A DNA stretch of 42,473 bases from Candidatus Pullilachnospira intestinigallinarum (GTDB lineage: Bacteria; Bacillota; Clostridia; Lachnospirales; Lachnospiraceae), in the NCBI GenBank assembly GCA_018711275.1, contig DVIN01000012.1:1-42473 (forward strand), in the 5' to 3' direction. A model generated the notes under the pieces. The model had not been told where the DNA came from. It saw only the letters and a program-made list of their open reading frames with translations, and searched no databases. The translations under genes and the position numbers were made by a program. Positions 1 to 9,983 of the stretch are shown here, piece after piece (position 1 is the first letter of the stretch; the number at the start of each line of letters is the position of its first letter).

Positions 1-714
1 GGAGCGCCCACCTTTGCTTATAAGGTCGGCGGCTGTCAGGTGGATATTCACGGCGTTCTCACTACTCCCGACACGTGCGATGAAGTTGCCGCCGCACTGT
101 TAGATACACTAAAACAGCGGGGGTTCGAGCCATTCCACGATGAAGAACCCGCCAGCACCGTTGAAACGGCGCCAACAGGGACTGAAGACTATTCCTATAT
201 CGTGGAAATCCCTAAAAACGGGTTTACCCCGGAAGCGGAGGACAATCTCGCCAGGATCATCGCCAGCAAGGCAACGCTTCTCAAGAAAGCCTTGGGGACG
301 GACACGCTGGAAGTTACCCAAACCGAAACAACACTGAAGTTCCCGTGGTTTACCCTGCATGGCCTCGATGGGGAGGCCGATGCCTACAACCGCCTGATCA
401 CTGCGATCTGCAGGATGGCAAAGGAACAGCGGCGGGTAACGGCGGTAGAACGCCCCACAGACAACGAGAAGTTCACCATGCGGATTTTCCTCATCCGGCT
501 GGGCTTCGTCGGCGACGATTACAAAAAAGCGAGAAAAATCCTGCTCAGGAACCTTTCCGGCAACAGCAGCTGGAAGTCCGGACACCGACCGAATCGGGCT
601 GAGGCGACCACCGCAGAGCCTGTTGTTGAAGAAACACCAAACATCAACGAAACAGAAACAACTCCGGCAGATGATTCTGCCGATGAGAAAGGGGGCGCAC
701 CTTATGAACAGTAA
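1..714 (+). CDS. Mobile-element accessory protein, 5' end cut by window (virulence-related-like, unknown function)
   Basis: The reading frame is open from base 1, so the gene starts outside the window and the GTG at 40 is probably internal. The visible 237 residues begin with GAPTFAYKVGG and have an acidic, Thr/Glu-rich tail. From memory this resembles small proteins called 'putative virulence-related protein' in Firmicutes phages and integrative elements; that label carries no known activity. There is no signal peptide or membrane segment in the visible part. The stop overlaps the start of the next gene by 11 bases, suggesting translational coupling within the element's accessory operon. The reading frame is well supported; the family name is a weak call. 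Confidence 0.6.
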   Translation, partial: GAPTFAYKVGGCQVDIHGVLTTPDTCDEVAAALLDTLKQRGFEPFHDEEPASTVETAPTGTEDYSYIVEIPKNGFTPEAEDNLARIIASKATLLKKALGTDTLEVTQTETTLKFPWFTLHGLDGEADAYNRLITAICRMAKEQRRVTAVERPTDNEKFTMRIFLIRLGFVGDDYKKARKILLRNLSGNSSWKSGHRPNRAEATTAEPVVEETPNINETETTPADDSADEKGGAPYEQ

Positions 715-934
715 CGGATTCCCAAGCCGCAAGACAGTGGCACAGGTTAGACAGATGTACCCGCCCGGTTGCCGCGTAGAGCTCATCTCGATGGATGATC
801 CCTACAGTAAGCTCAAGCCCGGTGACCGGGGTACGGTACGCACAGTTGATGACACCGGCACCGTATTTGTCCGCTGGGACAACGGCTCAGGGCTGGGCGT
901 CGTCTACGGCGTAGACAGAATCCGGAAACTGTAG
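704..934 (+). CDS. DUF4314-like small protein of the mobile element
   Basis: This encodes 76 residues. The ATG at 704 is chosen over an upstream in-frame ATG at 623 because a purine-rich GAAAGGGGG lies just before it and conserved-looking sequence starts there. The core has a PPGCRVELISM segment, then LKPGDRGTV and a VRWDNGSGLGVVYGVD segment, the SH3-like pattern of DUF4314 proteins that are common beside phage or ICE accessory genes. Function is unknown. It overlaps the preceding gene by 11 bases and is followed by a hairpin terminator, so these two genes probably end one transcript before the separately started recombinase gene. Confidence 0.7.
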   Translation: MNSNGFPSRKTVAQVRQMYPPGCRVELISMDDPYSKLKPGDRGTVRTVDDTGTVFVRWDNGSGLGVVYGVDRIRKL

Positions 935-973
935 TTCTTTATTAAGGAAGGTATTACGCTTTCCTCGCAACCC

Positions 974-1004
974 AAACCGGTCTGCCTCGTGCAGGCCGGT
1001 TTTC
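974..1004 (+). terminator. Rho-independent terminator after the accessory genes
   Basis: A near-perfect inverted repeat (arms AAACCGGTCTGC and GCAGGCCGGTTT, 5-base loop) is followed by a short T run. It sits 40 bases after the DUF4314-like stop and separates that transcript from the recombinase gene. Confidence 0.75.
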
Positions 1005-1112
1005 CAAGAAATGATGAGCTTATTAACAAAAAGATAACGTTAGGATAAGCGGCTTGCTCTGTTCGCTATTCAGAGGTATCATCAGAGAAATCCAAGAAAG
1101 GAGGCAGTATAC

Positions 1113-3140
1113 ATGAATTATACAGCACAAGCTGACCCTATGCAGGCAATGGTAAATGCCATCACGCCTAAATTCGCCGTCTCATATCTACGCGTCTCCA
1201 CGCGTGGACAGGCAGAACGCGGCGGCGGTGCAGACGAGGGCTTTTCCATCCCTGCCCAGCGGGAAGCCAACAAGCGCAAAGCCCTCTCTATGGGCGCAAT
1301 GGTGGGCAAGGAATTTGTTGACCGGGGTGCGTCCGCCAAATCCGCTGATCGCCCGGAACTCCAGAAGATGTTGGAGTACATCAAAGAAAACGCCGACCGT
1401 GTAGACTATGTGATCGTCCACAAAGTTGACCGTCTTGCCCGTAACCGAGGCGACGATATTGATATTATGCGTACTTTGGATGAGTGCGGCGTGCAGTTAG
1501 TTTCTGCATCAGAAAGTATTGACAACACACCTTCCGGCATGCTGCTCCACGGCATTATGAGCGCCATCGCTGAGTTTTACTCGCAGAACCTCGCAACAGA
1601 AGTCAAGAAAGGTATGGGAGAGAAGATCAAGAGTGGCGGCACCGTTGGCCGGGCACCTATAGGCTACAAAAATGTGCGAAGCGTGGATGATAAAGGTCGT
1701 GAAGCGCGTACCGTTGATATCGATCTAGAGAGAGCACCGCTGATCAAGCTGGCATTTGAAGAGTACGCTACTGGCCAGTGGACAGTGGCGGACTTGGCGG
1801 AGCATTTAGCCGCCTGCGGCTTGAATACCCGCTCCACTCCAAGAATTTCCTCGCAGCCCATCACCTTAAAAACACTCCATAAAGTATTGGTTAACCCATA
1901 CTATAAGGGTGTAGTTACGTATAAAGGTGTAGAGTATCCCGGAAGTCACGAACCGCTGGTCAGTACAGAAATATGGGAAAAGGTGCAAACCATTCTCGCC
2001 TCTCGAGTCAATGGTGAGCGCAACTTCAAACACCCACACTTTCTAAAAAGCAGTATATATTGCGCTTGCTGTGGCGAGCGCATGATGGTCAGCAACGAAA
2101 AGAAAAAAGACGGAACTGTTTACCCCTACTTTGTCTGCGCTGGACGGCATAGCAAACGCCATCCGGAATGCACCACCAAGGCCGTTCTGATCAGCGCTGT
2201 CGAAGAAGCGATTGAGCAGATTTATATTTCCTACCAGCTCCCGGCAGAGGTAAGGGTAATGTTGGAAAAGCAAGTGACCACGCTGATTGAAAACGAAAAA
2301 GAAAAATACAAAAAAGAGCTGAACGGTCTGAAAGGTCAGAAAGCCAAACTGGAAAACAAACGGCAAAAACTGCTTGAAGCCCACTATAGCAACGCCATCC
2401 CTTTGGATCTGCTTAAAGCTGAACAGCAGAAAATCGCCAAAGAGCTGGCGACCATCGAGCATGAGATCCGCATCCACAATACCACTTTTGAGGCGATTGT
2501 CGACAATCTTAAAGCTGCATTGGACATTGTTGAGAACTGCGGAGAGACTTACCGCTATGCCGATGATGCCACGAAGCGGCTCATGAATCAAGCTATCTTT
2601 AAGCGTTTCCTTGTCAGTAATGACTCGGAAAACGGTCTTAAAGTAGATGCCGAGTTGGCTTCACCCTTTGCCCAGCTGCAGGAGCCTATCAAGGACGACC
2701 TGATAAGAATCAACCACGCCAGTCCTGAACGCGCCAAAACTCTCTTAGATACAATCAAAGCCCATCTCCAAGCCTATTTCGGAGATGGGCTTTATGATGA
2801 TGTTTTATCGGCGAATAGTTCGAGTAAGGGCAAAAACTTGGTGGATACCTCAAAACTCGAAAAATCTGATAAAAACACCATAAGCTCTGCGGATTGTCAA
2901 GACGCACGTCAAAGTGAGGATAAGAAAAAATCAGCATCGATTTTCTCAGATGCCGATTTTCCCTATAAATCCGCGTTTATAGAAACTCACTCGAACCCAT
3001 CAAATTTTTTTGGGTCAAATATTTCGAGTAAAGGTGTTTTGGTGGACCTGGCGGGAATCGAACCCGCGTCCGAAAGTCTGTCCATCCGGGCGTCTCCCAT
3101 CACAGTCATTATTTTGACATTCCCTCCGCCGGACGCCTAA
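1113..3140 (+). CDS. Large serine recombinase (integrase) of an element inserted at ssrA
   Basis: This 675-residue protein would integrate and excise the element. The N-terminal resolvase domain has YLRVSTRGQ, placing the catalytic serine at residue 29. A recombinase domain and a Zn-ribbon-like region (CACCGERM and a later CX-H/C cluster, about residues 313-345) follow, then a Lys/Glu-rich coiled coil near 365-440. A strong AAAGGAGG precedes the ATG. The conserved family part appears to end near residue 540. The remaining ~130 residues are low-complexity, and the last 33 codons lie inside the opposite-strand tmRNA gene (VDLAGIEPAS is tRNA-like T-arm DNA read as protein). The C-terminus is therefore set by the integration site and would change when the element excises. 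The recombinase call is very secure; the role of the tail is unknown. Confidence 0.93.
   Translation: MNYTAQADPMQAMVNAITPKFAVSYLRVSTRGQAERGGGADEGFSIPAQREANKRKALSMGAMVGKEFVDRGASAKSADRPELQKMLEYIKENADRVDYVIVHKVDRLARNRGDDIDIMRTLDECGVQLVSASESIDNTPSGMLLHGIMSAIAEFYSQNLATEVKKGMGEKIKSGGTVGRAPIGYKNVRSVDDKGREARTVDIDLERAPLIKLAFEEYATGQWTVADLAEHLAACGLNTRSTPRISSQPITLKTLHKVLVNPYYKGVVTYKGVEYPGSHEPLVSTEIWEKVQTILASRVNGERNFKHPHFLKSSIYCACCGERMMVSNEKKKDGTVYPYFVCAGRHSKRHPECTTKAVLISAVEEAIEQIYISYQLPAEVRVMLEKQVTTLIENEKEKYKKELNGLKGQKAKLENKRQKLLEAHYSNAIPLDLLKAEQQKIAKELATIEHEIRIHNTTFEAIVDNLKAALDIVENCGETYRYADDATKRLMNQAIFKRFLVSNDSENGLKVDAELASPFAQLQEPIKDDLIRINHASPERAKTLLDTIKAHLQAYFGDGLYDDVLSANSSSKGKNLVDTSKLEKSDKNTISSADCQDARQSEDKKKSASIFSDADFPYKSAFIETHSNPSNFFGSNISSKGVLVDLAGIEPASESLSIRASPITVIILTFPPPDA
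2757..2793. repeat. 13-bp perfect inverted repeat inside the recombinase gene
   Basis: Arms AAAGCCCATCTCC and GGAGATGGGCTTT are separated by 11 bases. The hairpin is terminator-strength but lacks a clear T run on either strand. It marks the point where conserved recombinase sequence gives way to the unconserved C-terminal extension. Confidence 0.7.
2815..3050. repeat. Cluster of TCGAGT/ACTCGA motifs and a degenerate copy of the ssrA junction
   Basis: TCGAGT occurs at 2820 and 3024 and its complement ACTCGA at 2855 and 2989, giving two inverted pairs. The stretch from 2816 (TTCGAGTAAGGG, then TTGGTGGATACCT at 2838-2850) resembles the stretch from 3021 that runs into the tmRNA 3' end (TTCGAGTAAAGG, then TTGGTGGACCTGG). 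These are plausible recombinase contact sites or remnants of an older attachment event. Function is inferred only from position. Confidence 0.5.
3030..3110. other. Probable attachment junction (att) at the ssrA 3' end
   Basis: Mobile-element sequence abuts the CCA end of the tmRNA gene at 3040, and the tmRNA 3' half is intact. This is the pattern left when an element integrates at the 3' end of an RNA gene and restores it. The exact crossover bases cannot be set, because the other end of the element lies outside the window. Confidence 0.6.
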
Positions 3141-3389
3141 TGACAGGCTGCCGGCTTCAGTAGCTTCATAAAATCTTTTTTTCTCTCAAAGCTTTGAGAA
3201 AAAAGTGCCCCGCAAAATTTGATGCCGGAACCCGAGCCGCGGGAAACTCAGGTACCGACAGCCGCAATTAAGCAGCGTACGCTAAATTTTCGTCTGCGTT
3301 TAAATTTAAGTTCCAGGTTGTTGACGCGGTCCCGGGGCCGCGGATGGCTTCCCAAACTTCAAAACCCCCGTCGAAACCAGTACAAGCCC
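3040..3389 (-). ncRNA. ssrA: Transfer-messenger RNA (tmRNA)
   Basis: tmRNA rescues stalled ribosomes together with SmpB. Read on the minus strand, the 3' end is a T arm containing GGTTCGATTCCC followed by the acceptor strand and CCA at 3040. The 5' end at 3389 begins GGGCTTG, which pairs over 7 positions with CAGGTCC of the 3' strand (two G-U pairs), followed by the conserved CTGGTTTCGACGGGG. The internal tag frame at 3268-3297 reads ADENLAYAA then TAA, with UAAAC before the resume codon GCA, typical of Firmicutes tmRNAs. The gene directly follows smpB, as in Bacillus. A perfect consensus promoter lies upstream. The last 101 bases are overlapped by the opposite-strand recombinase frame. Confidence 0.96.
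3268..3297 (-). other. tmRNA proteolysis tag reading frame (ADENLAYAA)
   Basis: On the minus strand the codons GCA GAC GAA AAT TTA GCG TAC GCT GCT TAA lie in the expected tmRNA position. The tag ends in AA, as required for ClpXP-type proteases, and is preceded by the usual UAAAC. The resume codon is inferred by homology. Confidence 0.85.
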
Positions 3390-3452
3390 TTATGGAATGT
3401 CTGGCTGCAGACGAAGCAGTCGGTTGACGGACTATCCGAAATCCGTTTTTCT

Positions 3453-3481
3453 ATTATATGAAACTTTCCCGGAGCTGTCAA
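3453..3481 (-). promoter_or_regulatory. Consensus sigma-A promoter of ssrA
   Basis: On the minus strand a TTGACA box (3476-3481) and a TATAAT box (3453-3458) are separated by 17 bases: a perfect match to consensus. Transcription would start about 57 bases before the mature tmRNA 5' end. Confidence 0.9.
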
Positions 3482-3533
3482 CCCCCGGCGAACGCCTTCC
3501 GTCTGTCGGATGGCCGCCCGCCGCCAGCCCGCA

Positions 3534-4004
3534 TCAGTAAAGATTTTTCACCTTGAATTCCCGCTCGGCCTCTCTGCGCTGATCCTTTTTGGCAATGTCC
3601 TGCCGTTTGTCATACAGTTTCTTTCCACGGGCCAGACCGATTTCCACTTTCACCAGACTGTTTTTAAAATAAACCTTCAGCGGCACCAGCGTATATCCCT
3701 TCTCTGCTATCTTACCCCGCAGCTTGCGGATTTCACTTTTATGCAGCAGCAGTTTTTTCACCCTGAGCGGATCTTTATTGAAAATATTTCCTTTTTCATA
3801 GGGGCTGATATGCATACCATATATATACACTTCTTCATTTTCAATACGGATAAAGGACTCCTTCACACTGCATTTTCCCATCCGCAGTGATTTTACCTCC
3901 GTTCCGTGAAGGGCGATGCCTGCCTCATACGTTTCTTCTATAAAATAATCATGGTAGGCTTTCTTATTGTTGGCGATGAGCCTGCTTCCCTTTTCCTTTG
4001 CCAT
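3534..4004 (-). CDS. smpB: SsrA-binding protein SmpB
   Basis: This 156-residue protein binds the tRNA-like part of tmRNA and delivers it to stalled ribosomes. It shows GTEVKSLR near residues 34-41 and the basic C-terminal segment [13 protein letters not shown], both typical of SmpB, and its length is normal. The ATG at 4004 is used because AGGAAGGAG lies about 8 bases upstream; longer in-frame extensions would run far into rnr. The start overlaps the end of rnr by 41 bases, so the two are co-transcribed and probably translationally coupled. ssrA follows on the same strand with its own promoter. Confidence 0.97.
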   Translation of the reverse strand: MAKEKGSRLIANNKKAYHDYFIEETYEAGIALHGTEVKSLRMGKCSVKESFIRIENEEVYIYGMHISPYEKGNIFNKDPLRVKKLLLHKSEIRKLRGKIAEKGYTLVPLKVYFKNSLVKVEIGLARGKKLYDKRQDIAKKDQRREAEREFKVKNLY

Positions 4005-6252
4005 TGCCTTTCTCCTTCCTTCCGCCTGCGCCGTTTTTCCTTTTCTGCCGTTTGGGGCCGTCGCCGGTGCCAATGTTCTCTGCTCCGTCGGAGGACAGCT
4101 GCGTCTGATGAATCTGCGCATCCTCCTCCAGAAGGAAGTCCACCGACCGGGTCTGTATATCCGCTCCTGCCACCTGCACCCGCACCGGGTCGCCCAGATG
4201 AAATTTCACATCGTTGTGCTCTCCCACCAACTGATAATTTTCCTCATCAAACCGGTAATAATCTTTCATGGAATTTACATGGACCAGTCCCTCCACGGTG
4301 TTTGGCAATTCCACATAAAGTCCCCATCCGGTCACGCCGGAAATCACGCCGTCAAAAGTCTGCCCCACCAGACCGGCCATATACTCTGCCTTTTTCAGCT
4401 TTACGGTCTCCCGCTCCACCTCTTCTGCCCGCCGTTCCGTCTGGCTGGTCCAGGTAGCTACATCCTCCAGGATATGAGCGTAATGCTCCCTTTTCTCCTG
4501 GTTCATTCTGCCCCGGATGGTATCTTTGATAATCCGGTGAATCTGCAGATCCGGATACCGGCGGATCGGAGAGGTAAAGTGACAGTAGTGCCGGGCCGCA
4601 AGCCCGAAATGTCCGCTGCATCCGGTGGTATAACGGGCCTGTTTCATGGACCGCAGAAGCAGACGGCTTATGAGCGGTTCTGACGGCTTTCCTTCCACTT
4701 CTGTGAGAATCTCCTGCACCTGGGCCGGCGTAATGTCCTGATGCGTCTTATGCACCGCAATTCCCTGACTGCGGATGAAGCTCAGTACATTTTCCATTTT
4801 GTCACTGTCCGGATTTTCATGGGTACGGTACAGAAACGGAATCTGCCGGTCACAGTATTCCTTTGCCACCGTCTCATTTGCCAGCAGCATAAAATCCTCG
4901 ATGATCCGGGTCGCCACATTGGATTCGTAGGCCCGGATCTCCACCGGATGCCCTTCTTCATCCAGAATCACTTTGCTTTCCGGAAAATCAAAATCAATGG
5001 AGCCTCTGCGGGTACGGTTTCTTCTGAGAAGTTCCGACAGTTCCCGCATTTCATAAAAAAGCGGTACCAACTCCTGATAAGCCCTGGCCGTCTCCGGATC
5101 TCCCTCCAGAATCTTTTTCACCGCGGTGTACGTCATCCGGCGGTTCACCCGGATCACGGTCTCCGCAATCTGATGATGAACCACCCGTCCCTGACGGTCA
5201 ATGGCCATCAGACAACTGAGTGCCAGACGATCTTCTCCCTGATTCAGGGAACAGATCCCGTTGGAGAGGCGTTCTGGCAGCATGGGGATCACCCGGTCCA
5301 CCAGATAGACGCTGGTTCCCCGCTTTAAAGCCTCCCGGTCAAGCGCGCTTCCTCCCTGCACATAATTGCTCACATCCGCAATATGCACGCCCAGATGGTA
5401 AATATCCCCCTCCCGGGTCAGAGAAATCCCGTCATCCAGATCCTTGGCATCCTCCCCGTCGATGGTCACCACCGTCCAGTCCCGCAGATCCATCCGTCCC
5501 TGAAAATCCCCCTCCAGGACATGATCCGGCACCCGTTCCGCCTGGTGTATCACTTTTTCCGGAAATTCCATCGGCAGATCACTGGCCCGGGCCACGGACA
5601 GCACATCCACGCCCGCACTTTGCGCGGCTCCCAGCACCTCCTGAATCCTGCCTTCCGGACTCTTCCTTTTTCCGCCGTAGGAGGTCAGACGGACCACCAC
5701 CTTGTCCCCGTCCGCGGCCTCCCCGCGAAATTCCTTAGGAATGAAAATATCCTGGCGGATTTTTGTATTGTCAGGAATCACAAAACCAAAATTTCCGCTG
5801 GCTTCGTACAGTCCCACCACCTGTGTGATGCCGTGGCTCAAAATCCGCACAATCTTTCCTTCCCTGCGTCCTTTCTTCTTTTCCTCCGTCAGACGCACCT
5901 CCACCTGATCCAGATGAAAGGCGCCCATCGTATCCTCGCCGGAGATGTAAATATCCTCCATAACCTCGGATTCCACAAAGCCAAACCCTTTGGGATTGGC
6001 AAGAAAAGTTCCTGTAATCAGGGCGTCCGCAGGTTTCTTCTCCTTTGGACGCATCTTCTCATACTTTCCTCTTCTGTTATATATTTTTCCCTCTGCTTCC
6101 AGATAATCCAGCACTTCAAACAACTCATGCCGCTTTCCCTTGGGAAGCTGGAGCAGCATGGCGATATCCTTTGCCCGCATGGGCCGGTATTCCTTGCTGT
6201 TGATGATATCCAGAATCAGCTTCTTTCTGTTTTTCAGCTTCTTTCTGTTCAC
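3964..6252 (-). CDS. rnr: Ribonuclease R
   Basis: This is a 762-residue 3'-5' exoribonuclease that degrades structured RNA, including non-stop mRNAs released by trans-translation. The domains are an N-terminal winged helix, two cold-shock domains (about 84-140 and 150-215), the RNB catalytic domain with the acidic [11 protein letters not shown] motif near 264-274, an S1 domain near 630-710, and a Lys/Gly-rich basic tail. The start is set at the GTG at 6252 because AGAAGGAG lies 7 bases upstream; an earlier GTG at 6276 has no such site. It overlaps smpB by 41 bases. The rnr-smpB-ssrA order matches its function in ribosome rescue. Confidence 0.97.
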   Translation of the reverse strand: MNRKKLKNRKKLILDIINSKEYRPMRAKDIAMLLQLPKGKRHELFEVLDYLEAEGKIYNRRGKYEKMRPKEKKPADALITGTFLANPKGFGFVESEVMEDIYISGEDTMGAFHLDQVEVRLTEEKKKGRREGKIVRILSHGITQVVGLYEASGNFGFVIPDNTKIRQDIFIPKEFRGEAADGDKVVVRLTSYGGKRKSPEGRIQEVLGAAQSAGVDVLSVARASDLPMEFPEKVIHQAERVPDHVLEGDFQGRMDLRDWTVVTIDGEDAKDLDDGISLTREGDIYHLGVHIADVSNYVQGGSALDREALKRGTSVYLVDRVIPMLPERLSNGICSLNQGEDRLALSCLMAIDRQGRVVHHQIAETVIRVNRRMTYTAVKKILEGDPETARAYQELVPLFYEMRELSELLRRNRTRRGSIDFDFPESKVILDEEGHPVEIRAYESNVATRIIEDFMLLANETVAKEYCDRQIPFLYRTHENPDSDKMENVLSFIRSQGIAVHKTHQDITPAQVQEILTEVEGKPSEPLISRLLLRSMKQARYTTGCSGHFGLAARHYCHFTSPIRRYPDLQIHRIIKDTIRGRMNQEKREHYAHILEDVATWTSQTERRAEEVERETVKLKKAEYMAGLVGQTFDGVISGVTGWGLYVELPNTVEGLVHVNSMKDYYRFDEENYQLVGEHNDVKFHLGDPVRVQVAGADIQTRSVDFLLEEDAQIHQTQLSSDGAENIGTGDGPKRQKRKNGAGGRKEKGNGKGKGKQAHRQQ

Positions 6253-6315
6253 GTTCTTCTCCTTCTGTCTCTGCACAGGTCTGCCGGCATCAGACAGACG
6301 CCCTGCCTTTCATCG

Positions 6316-6346
6316 AAAAAAAACACTCTTGCCTGCGCAAGAGTGT
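6316..6346 (-). terminator. Rho-independent terminator after secG
   Basis: On the minus strand the perfect stem ACACTCTTGC/GCAAGAGTGT has a short loop and is followed by eight T. It lies 7 bases past the secG stop and before rnr, so rnr needs read-through or its own promoter. Confidence 0.92.
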
Positions 6347-6352
6347 CTGATA

Positions 6353-6589
6353 CTAAAAGTTCATGTTCAGTACAATCGCCAGCACCATGAAAAGCACTGC
6401 CATAGCCTTGGTGGCCTTTTTCAGATTTCCCTCCATGGAACGTCCTTTATTCCGTCCCCAGTAGGTATCTGCCATACCGGAAATGGCACCCAGACCCTTC
6501 TGCTTTCCTTCCTGCATCAGTACAACCGTTGCCAGCGCTACACAATCAATAACAAAAATAACCGTCAATACGATTCTTAAGATCTCCAC
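6353..6589 (-). CDS. secG: Preprotein translocase subunit SecG
   Basis: This 78-residue membrane protein assists SecYEG-dependent protein export. It has two hydrophobic segments (about residues 4-23 and 58-77) around a loop containing QEGKQKGLGAISG and the DTYWGRNKG stretch typical of Clostridia SecG. The start is GTG at 6589, with AGGAGGTG ideally placed upstream; the longer frame would cover the promoter. It sits between eno and rnr, the usual Firmicutes position. Confidence 0.95.
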   Translation of the reverse strand: MEILRIVLTVIFVIDCVALATVVLMQEGKQKGLGAISGMADTYWGRNKGRSMEGNLKKATKAMAVLFMVLAIVLNMNF

Positions 6590-6617
6590 AATCACACCTC
6601 CTATGGCCGCTCTTGTT

Positions 6618-6646
6618 ATTCTATCATAGGAGATTGCAGATTTCAA
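6618..6646 (-). promoter_or_regulatory. Sigma-A promoter of secG
   Basis: A TTGAAA box (6641-6646) and a TAGAAT box (6618-6623) on the minus strand are separated by 17 bases, about 30 bases before the secG start. Confidence 0.75.
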
Positions 6647-6682
6647 CATAAAAATTCCCACAGAAGAAAATTGAAAAAAGCC

Positions 6683-8191
<1,509 letters not shown>

Positions 8192-8228
8192 GTGATTTGC
8201 CGTATTCTTTTGGCAGCCGACGGCGCTT

Positions 8229-9770
8229 TTATCCTTTGATCAGAAGAGATTTTCCGGTCATCTCTGCCGGCTGTTCCATACCCATCAGTTCAATCAGGGT
8301 GGGAATGATATCCGCCAGACAACCGCCTTCTCTCAGCTTATAGGAAGGATCCGCATTTACCAGGATAAAGGGCACCGGGTTGGTGGTATGAGCGGTGAAA
8401 GGTTCTCCGGTCTGATAGTCCACCAGCTGCTCGGCATTTCCATGGTCCGCGCAGATGAACATCTGGCCGTCCACTTCCCTGATGGCCTCCACAGCTCTCC
8501 CCACGCAGGAATCCACTGCCTCGATGGCTTTGATGGCCGCAGCCTCCACGCCGGTATGGCCCACCATATCCGGGTTCGCGAAGTTGATGATGATCACGTC
8601 ATATTTTCCGGACCTGATGGCTTCCACCAGCTTGTCGCACACCTCGTAGGCGCTCATCTCCGGCTTCAGATCGTAGGTGGCAACCTTGGGGGACTTCACC
8701 AGGATCCGGTCCTCACCCTCATTGGGCTCTTCCACACCGCCGTTGAAGAAGAAGGTGACATGTGCGTATTTCTCTGTCTCGGCGATACGGGCCTGGGTCA
8801 TATGATGCGCAGCCAGATATTCCCCGAAGGTATTCTTAATCTCCTGTTTTTCAAAGGCCACCAGCTTGTTGGGGATGGTTTCATCATAGTCGGTGAAGCA
8901 CACATAGGTGATATCCAGCTTCTTGTCCCGCTCAAAGCCCTTGAAATCATCATCACAGAACGCTCTGGTGATCTCTCTGGCCCGGTCCGGACGGAAGTTG
9001 AAAAATACCACGGAATCGCCGTCCTGCACGGTGGCAACCGGTTTTCCGTCCTTCTCAATCACCGTGGGAAGCACAAACTCGTCCGTTACGTCCTCATCAT
9101 AAGACTTCTGTACAGCCTCAGCGGCGTCCGTACCTTTCACGCCCTCGCCTTTTGTAAGGGCCAGATAAGCTTTCTCCACACGATCCCAGCGGTTATCCCG
9201 GTCCATGGCATAATAACGTCCCGATACCACGCCGATCTGTCCGACGCCCAGCTCCTTCATCTTTGCTTCCAGCTGTTCAATATAGCCTTTTCCGGAAGCC
9301 GGCGGGGTATCACGGCCGTCCAGGAAGCAGTGTACATAAACCTTCTGCAGACCTTCTCTTTTGGCCAGCTCCAGCAGACCGTACAGATGGGTAATGTGAC
9401 TGTGTACGCCGCCGTCGGACAGCAGGCCCATGAAATGAAGAGCCGTACCCTTCTCTCTGGCATTTTTCACCGCTGCCAGCAGCGCTTTGTTCTCAAAGAA
9501 ATCTCCGTCCTGGATCTCCTTGGTGATTCTCGTCAGCTCCTGATACACGATCCGGCCGGCGCCCATATTCAGGTGTCCCACCTCAGAGTTTCCCATCTGT
9601 CCTTCCGGAAGTCCCACGGCCATGCCGCTGGCATTTCCTTTCACAAAGGGGCACTGAGACATCAGCTGATCCATCACCGGGGTTTTTGCCTCACACACGG
9701 CGTTGGCTTCACAATTATCATTTAATCCGTATCCATCCAGGATCATTAAAACGGTTGGTCTTTTGCTCAT
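8229..9770 (-). CDS. gpmI: 2,3-bisphosphoglycerate-independent phosphoglycerate mutase
   Basis: This 513-residue Mn-dependent enzyme interconverts 3- and 2-phosphoglycerate. D12 in LDGYG and S62 in MGNSEVGHLNMGAGR are the metal and phospho-enzyme residues. DGRDTPP, HFMGLLSDGGVHSH and the C-terminal ICADHGNAEQ motifs are all present, and the length is standard. GAGGAGG precedes the ATG. A clear promoter lies upstream and a terminator downstream, so it is expressed as a single gene ahead of eno, the next enzyme in the pathway. Confidence 0.97.
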   Translation of the reverse strand: MSKRPTVLMILDGYGLNDNCEANAVCEAKTPVMDQLMSQCPFVKGNASGMAVGLPEGQMGNSEVGHLNMGAGRIVYQELTRITKEIQDGDFFENKALLAAVKNAREKGTALHFMGLLSDGGVHSHITHLYGLLELAKREGLQKVYVHCFLDGRDTPPASGKGYIEQLEAKMKELGVGQIGVVSGRYYAMDRDNRWDRVEKAYLALTKGEGVKGTDAAEAVQKSYDEDVTDEFVLPTVIEKDGKPVATVQDGDSVVFFNFRPDRAREITRAFCDDDFKGFERDKKLDITYVCFTDYDETIPNKLVAFEKQEIKNTFGEYLAAHHMTQARIAETEKYAHVTFFFNGGVEEPNEGEDRILVKSPKVATYDLKPEMSAYEVCDKLVEAIRSGKYDVIIINFANPDMVGHTGVEAAAIKAIEAVDSCVGRAVEAIREVDGQMFICADHGNAEQLVDYQTGEPFTAHTTNPVPFILVNADPSYKLREGGCLADIIPTLIELMGMEQPAEMTGKSLLIKG

Positions 9771-9845
9771 GAATAGCCTCCTCTTTTTCTCTCCATCGTT
9801 CTTTTGAATTCTCCGTGGTTAACCGTAAGCAACCACACTAAGGTA

Positions 9846-9873
9846 ATTGTAACAGAAAAACAGATTTTTTCAA
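9846..9873 (-). promoter_or_regulatory. Sigma-A promoter of gpmI
   Basis: On the minus strand TTGAAA (9868-9873) and TACAAT (9846-9851) are separated by 16 bases, about 75 bases upstream of the gpmI start. Confidence 0.8.
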
Positions 9874-9949
9874 GTGGGTACTACACGGTTTTCGTCTGCC
9901 CCGAACCTGCCCGGACGTGTATTTTCTTTGGAACAATGCCGCTGTTCGC

Positions 9950-9983
9950 TTGTTTTTTGCAAAAAAGTTGGCTATCATATAAA
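9950..9983 (+). promoter_or_regulatory. Likely promoter of the hydrogenase gene
   Basis: TTGTTT (9950-9955) and TATCAT (9973-9978) are 17 bases apart. An alternative pair, TTGCAA (9957-9962) and TATAAA (9978-9983), is 15 bases apart. Either would start a leader of about 150 bases. Confidence 0.6.

Noticed and set aside
3040..3075. A tRNA gene, because of the T-arm and CCA end
   Set aside because: No anticodon or D arm follows; the 5' end pairs 350 bases away and a tag frame lies between, so it is tmRNA.
3041..3140. Recombinase C-terminus containing VDLAGIEPAS as a protein domain
   Set aside because: This phrase is what tmRNA or tRNA 3'-end DNA encodes when read on the wrong strand. It is not evidence of a domain.
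5383..6390. A 335-codon plus-strand frame opposite rnr
   Set aside because: No recognisable protein features; it is the complement of a clear RNase R gene and crosses the secG terminator.
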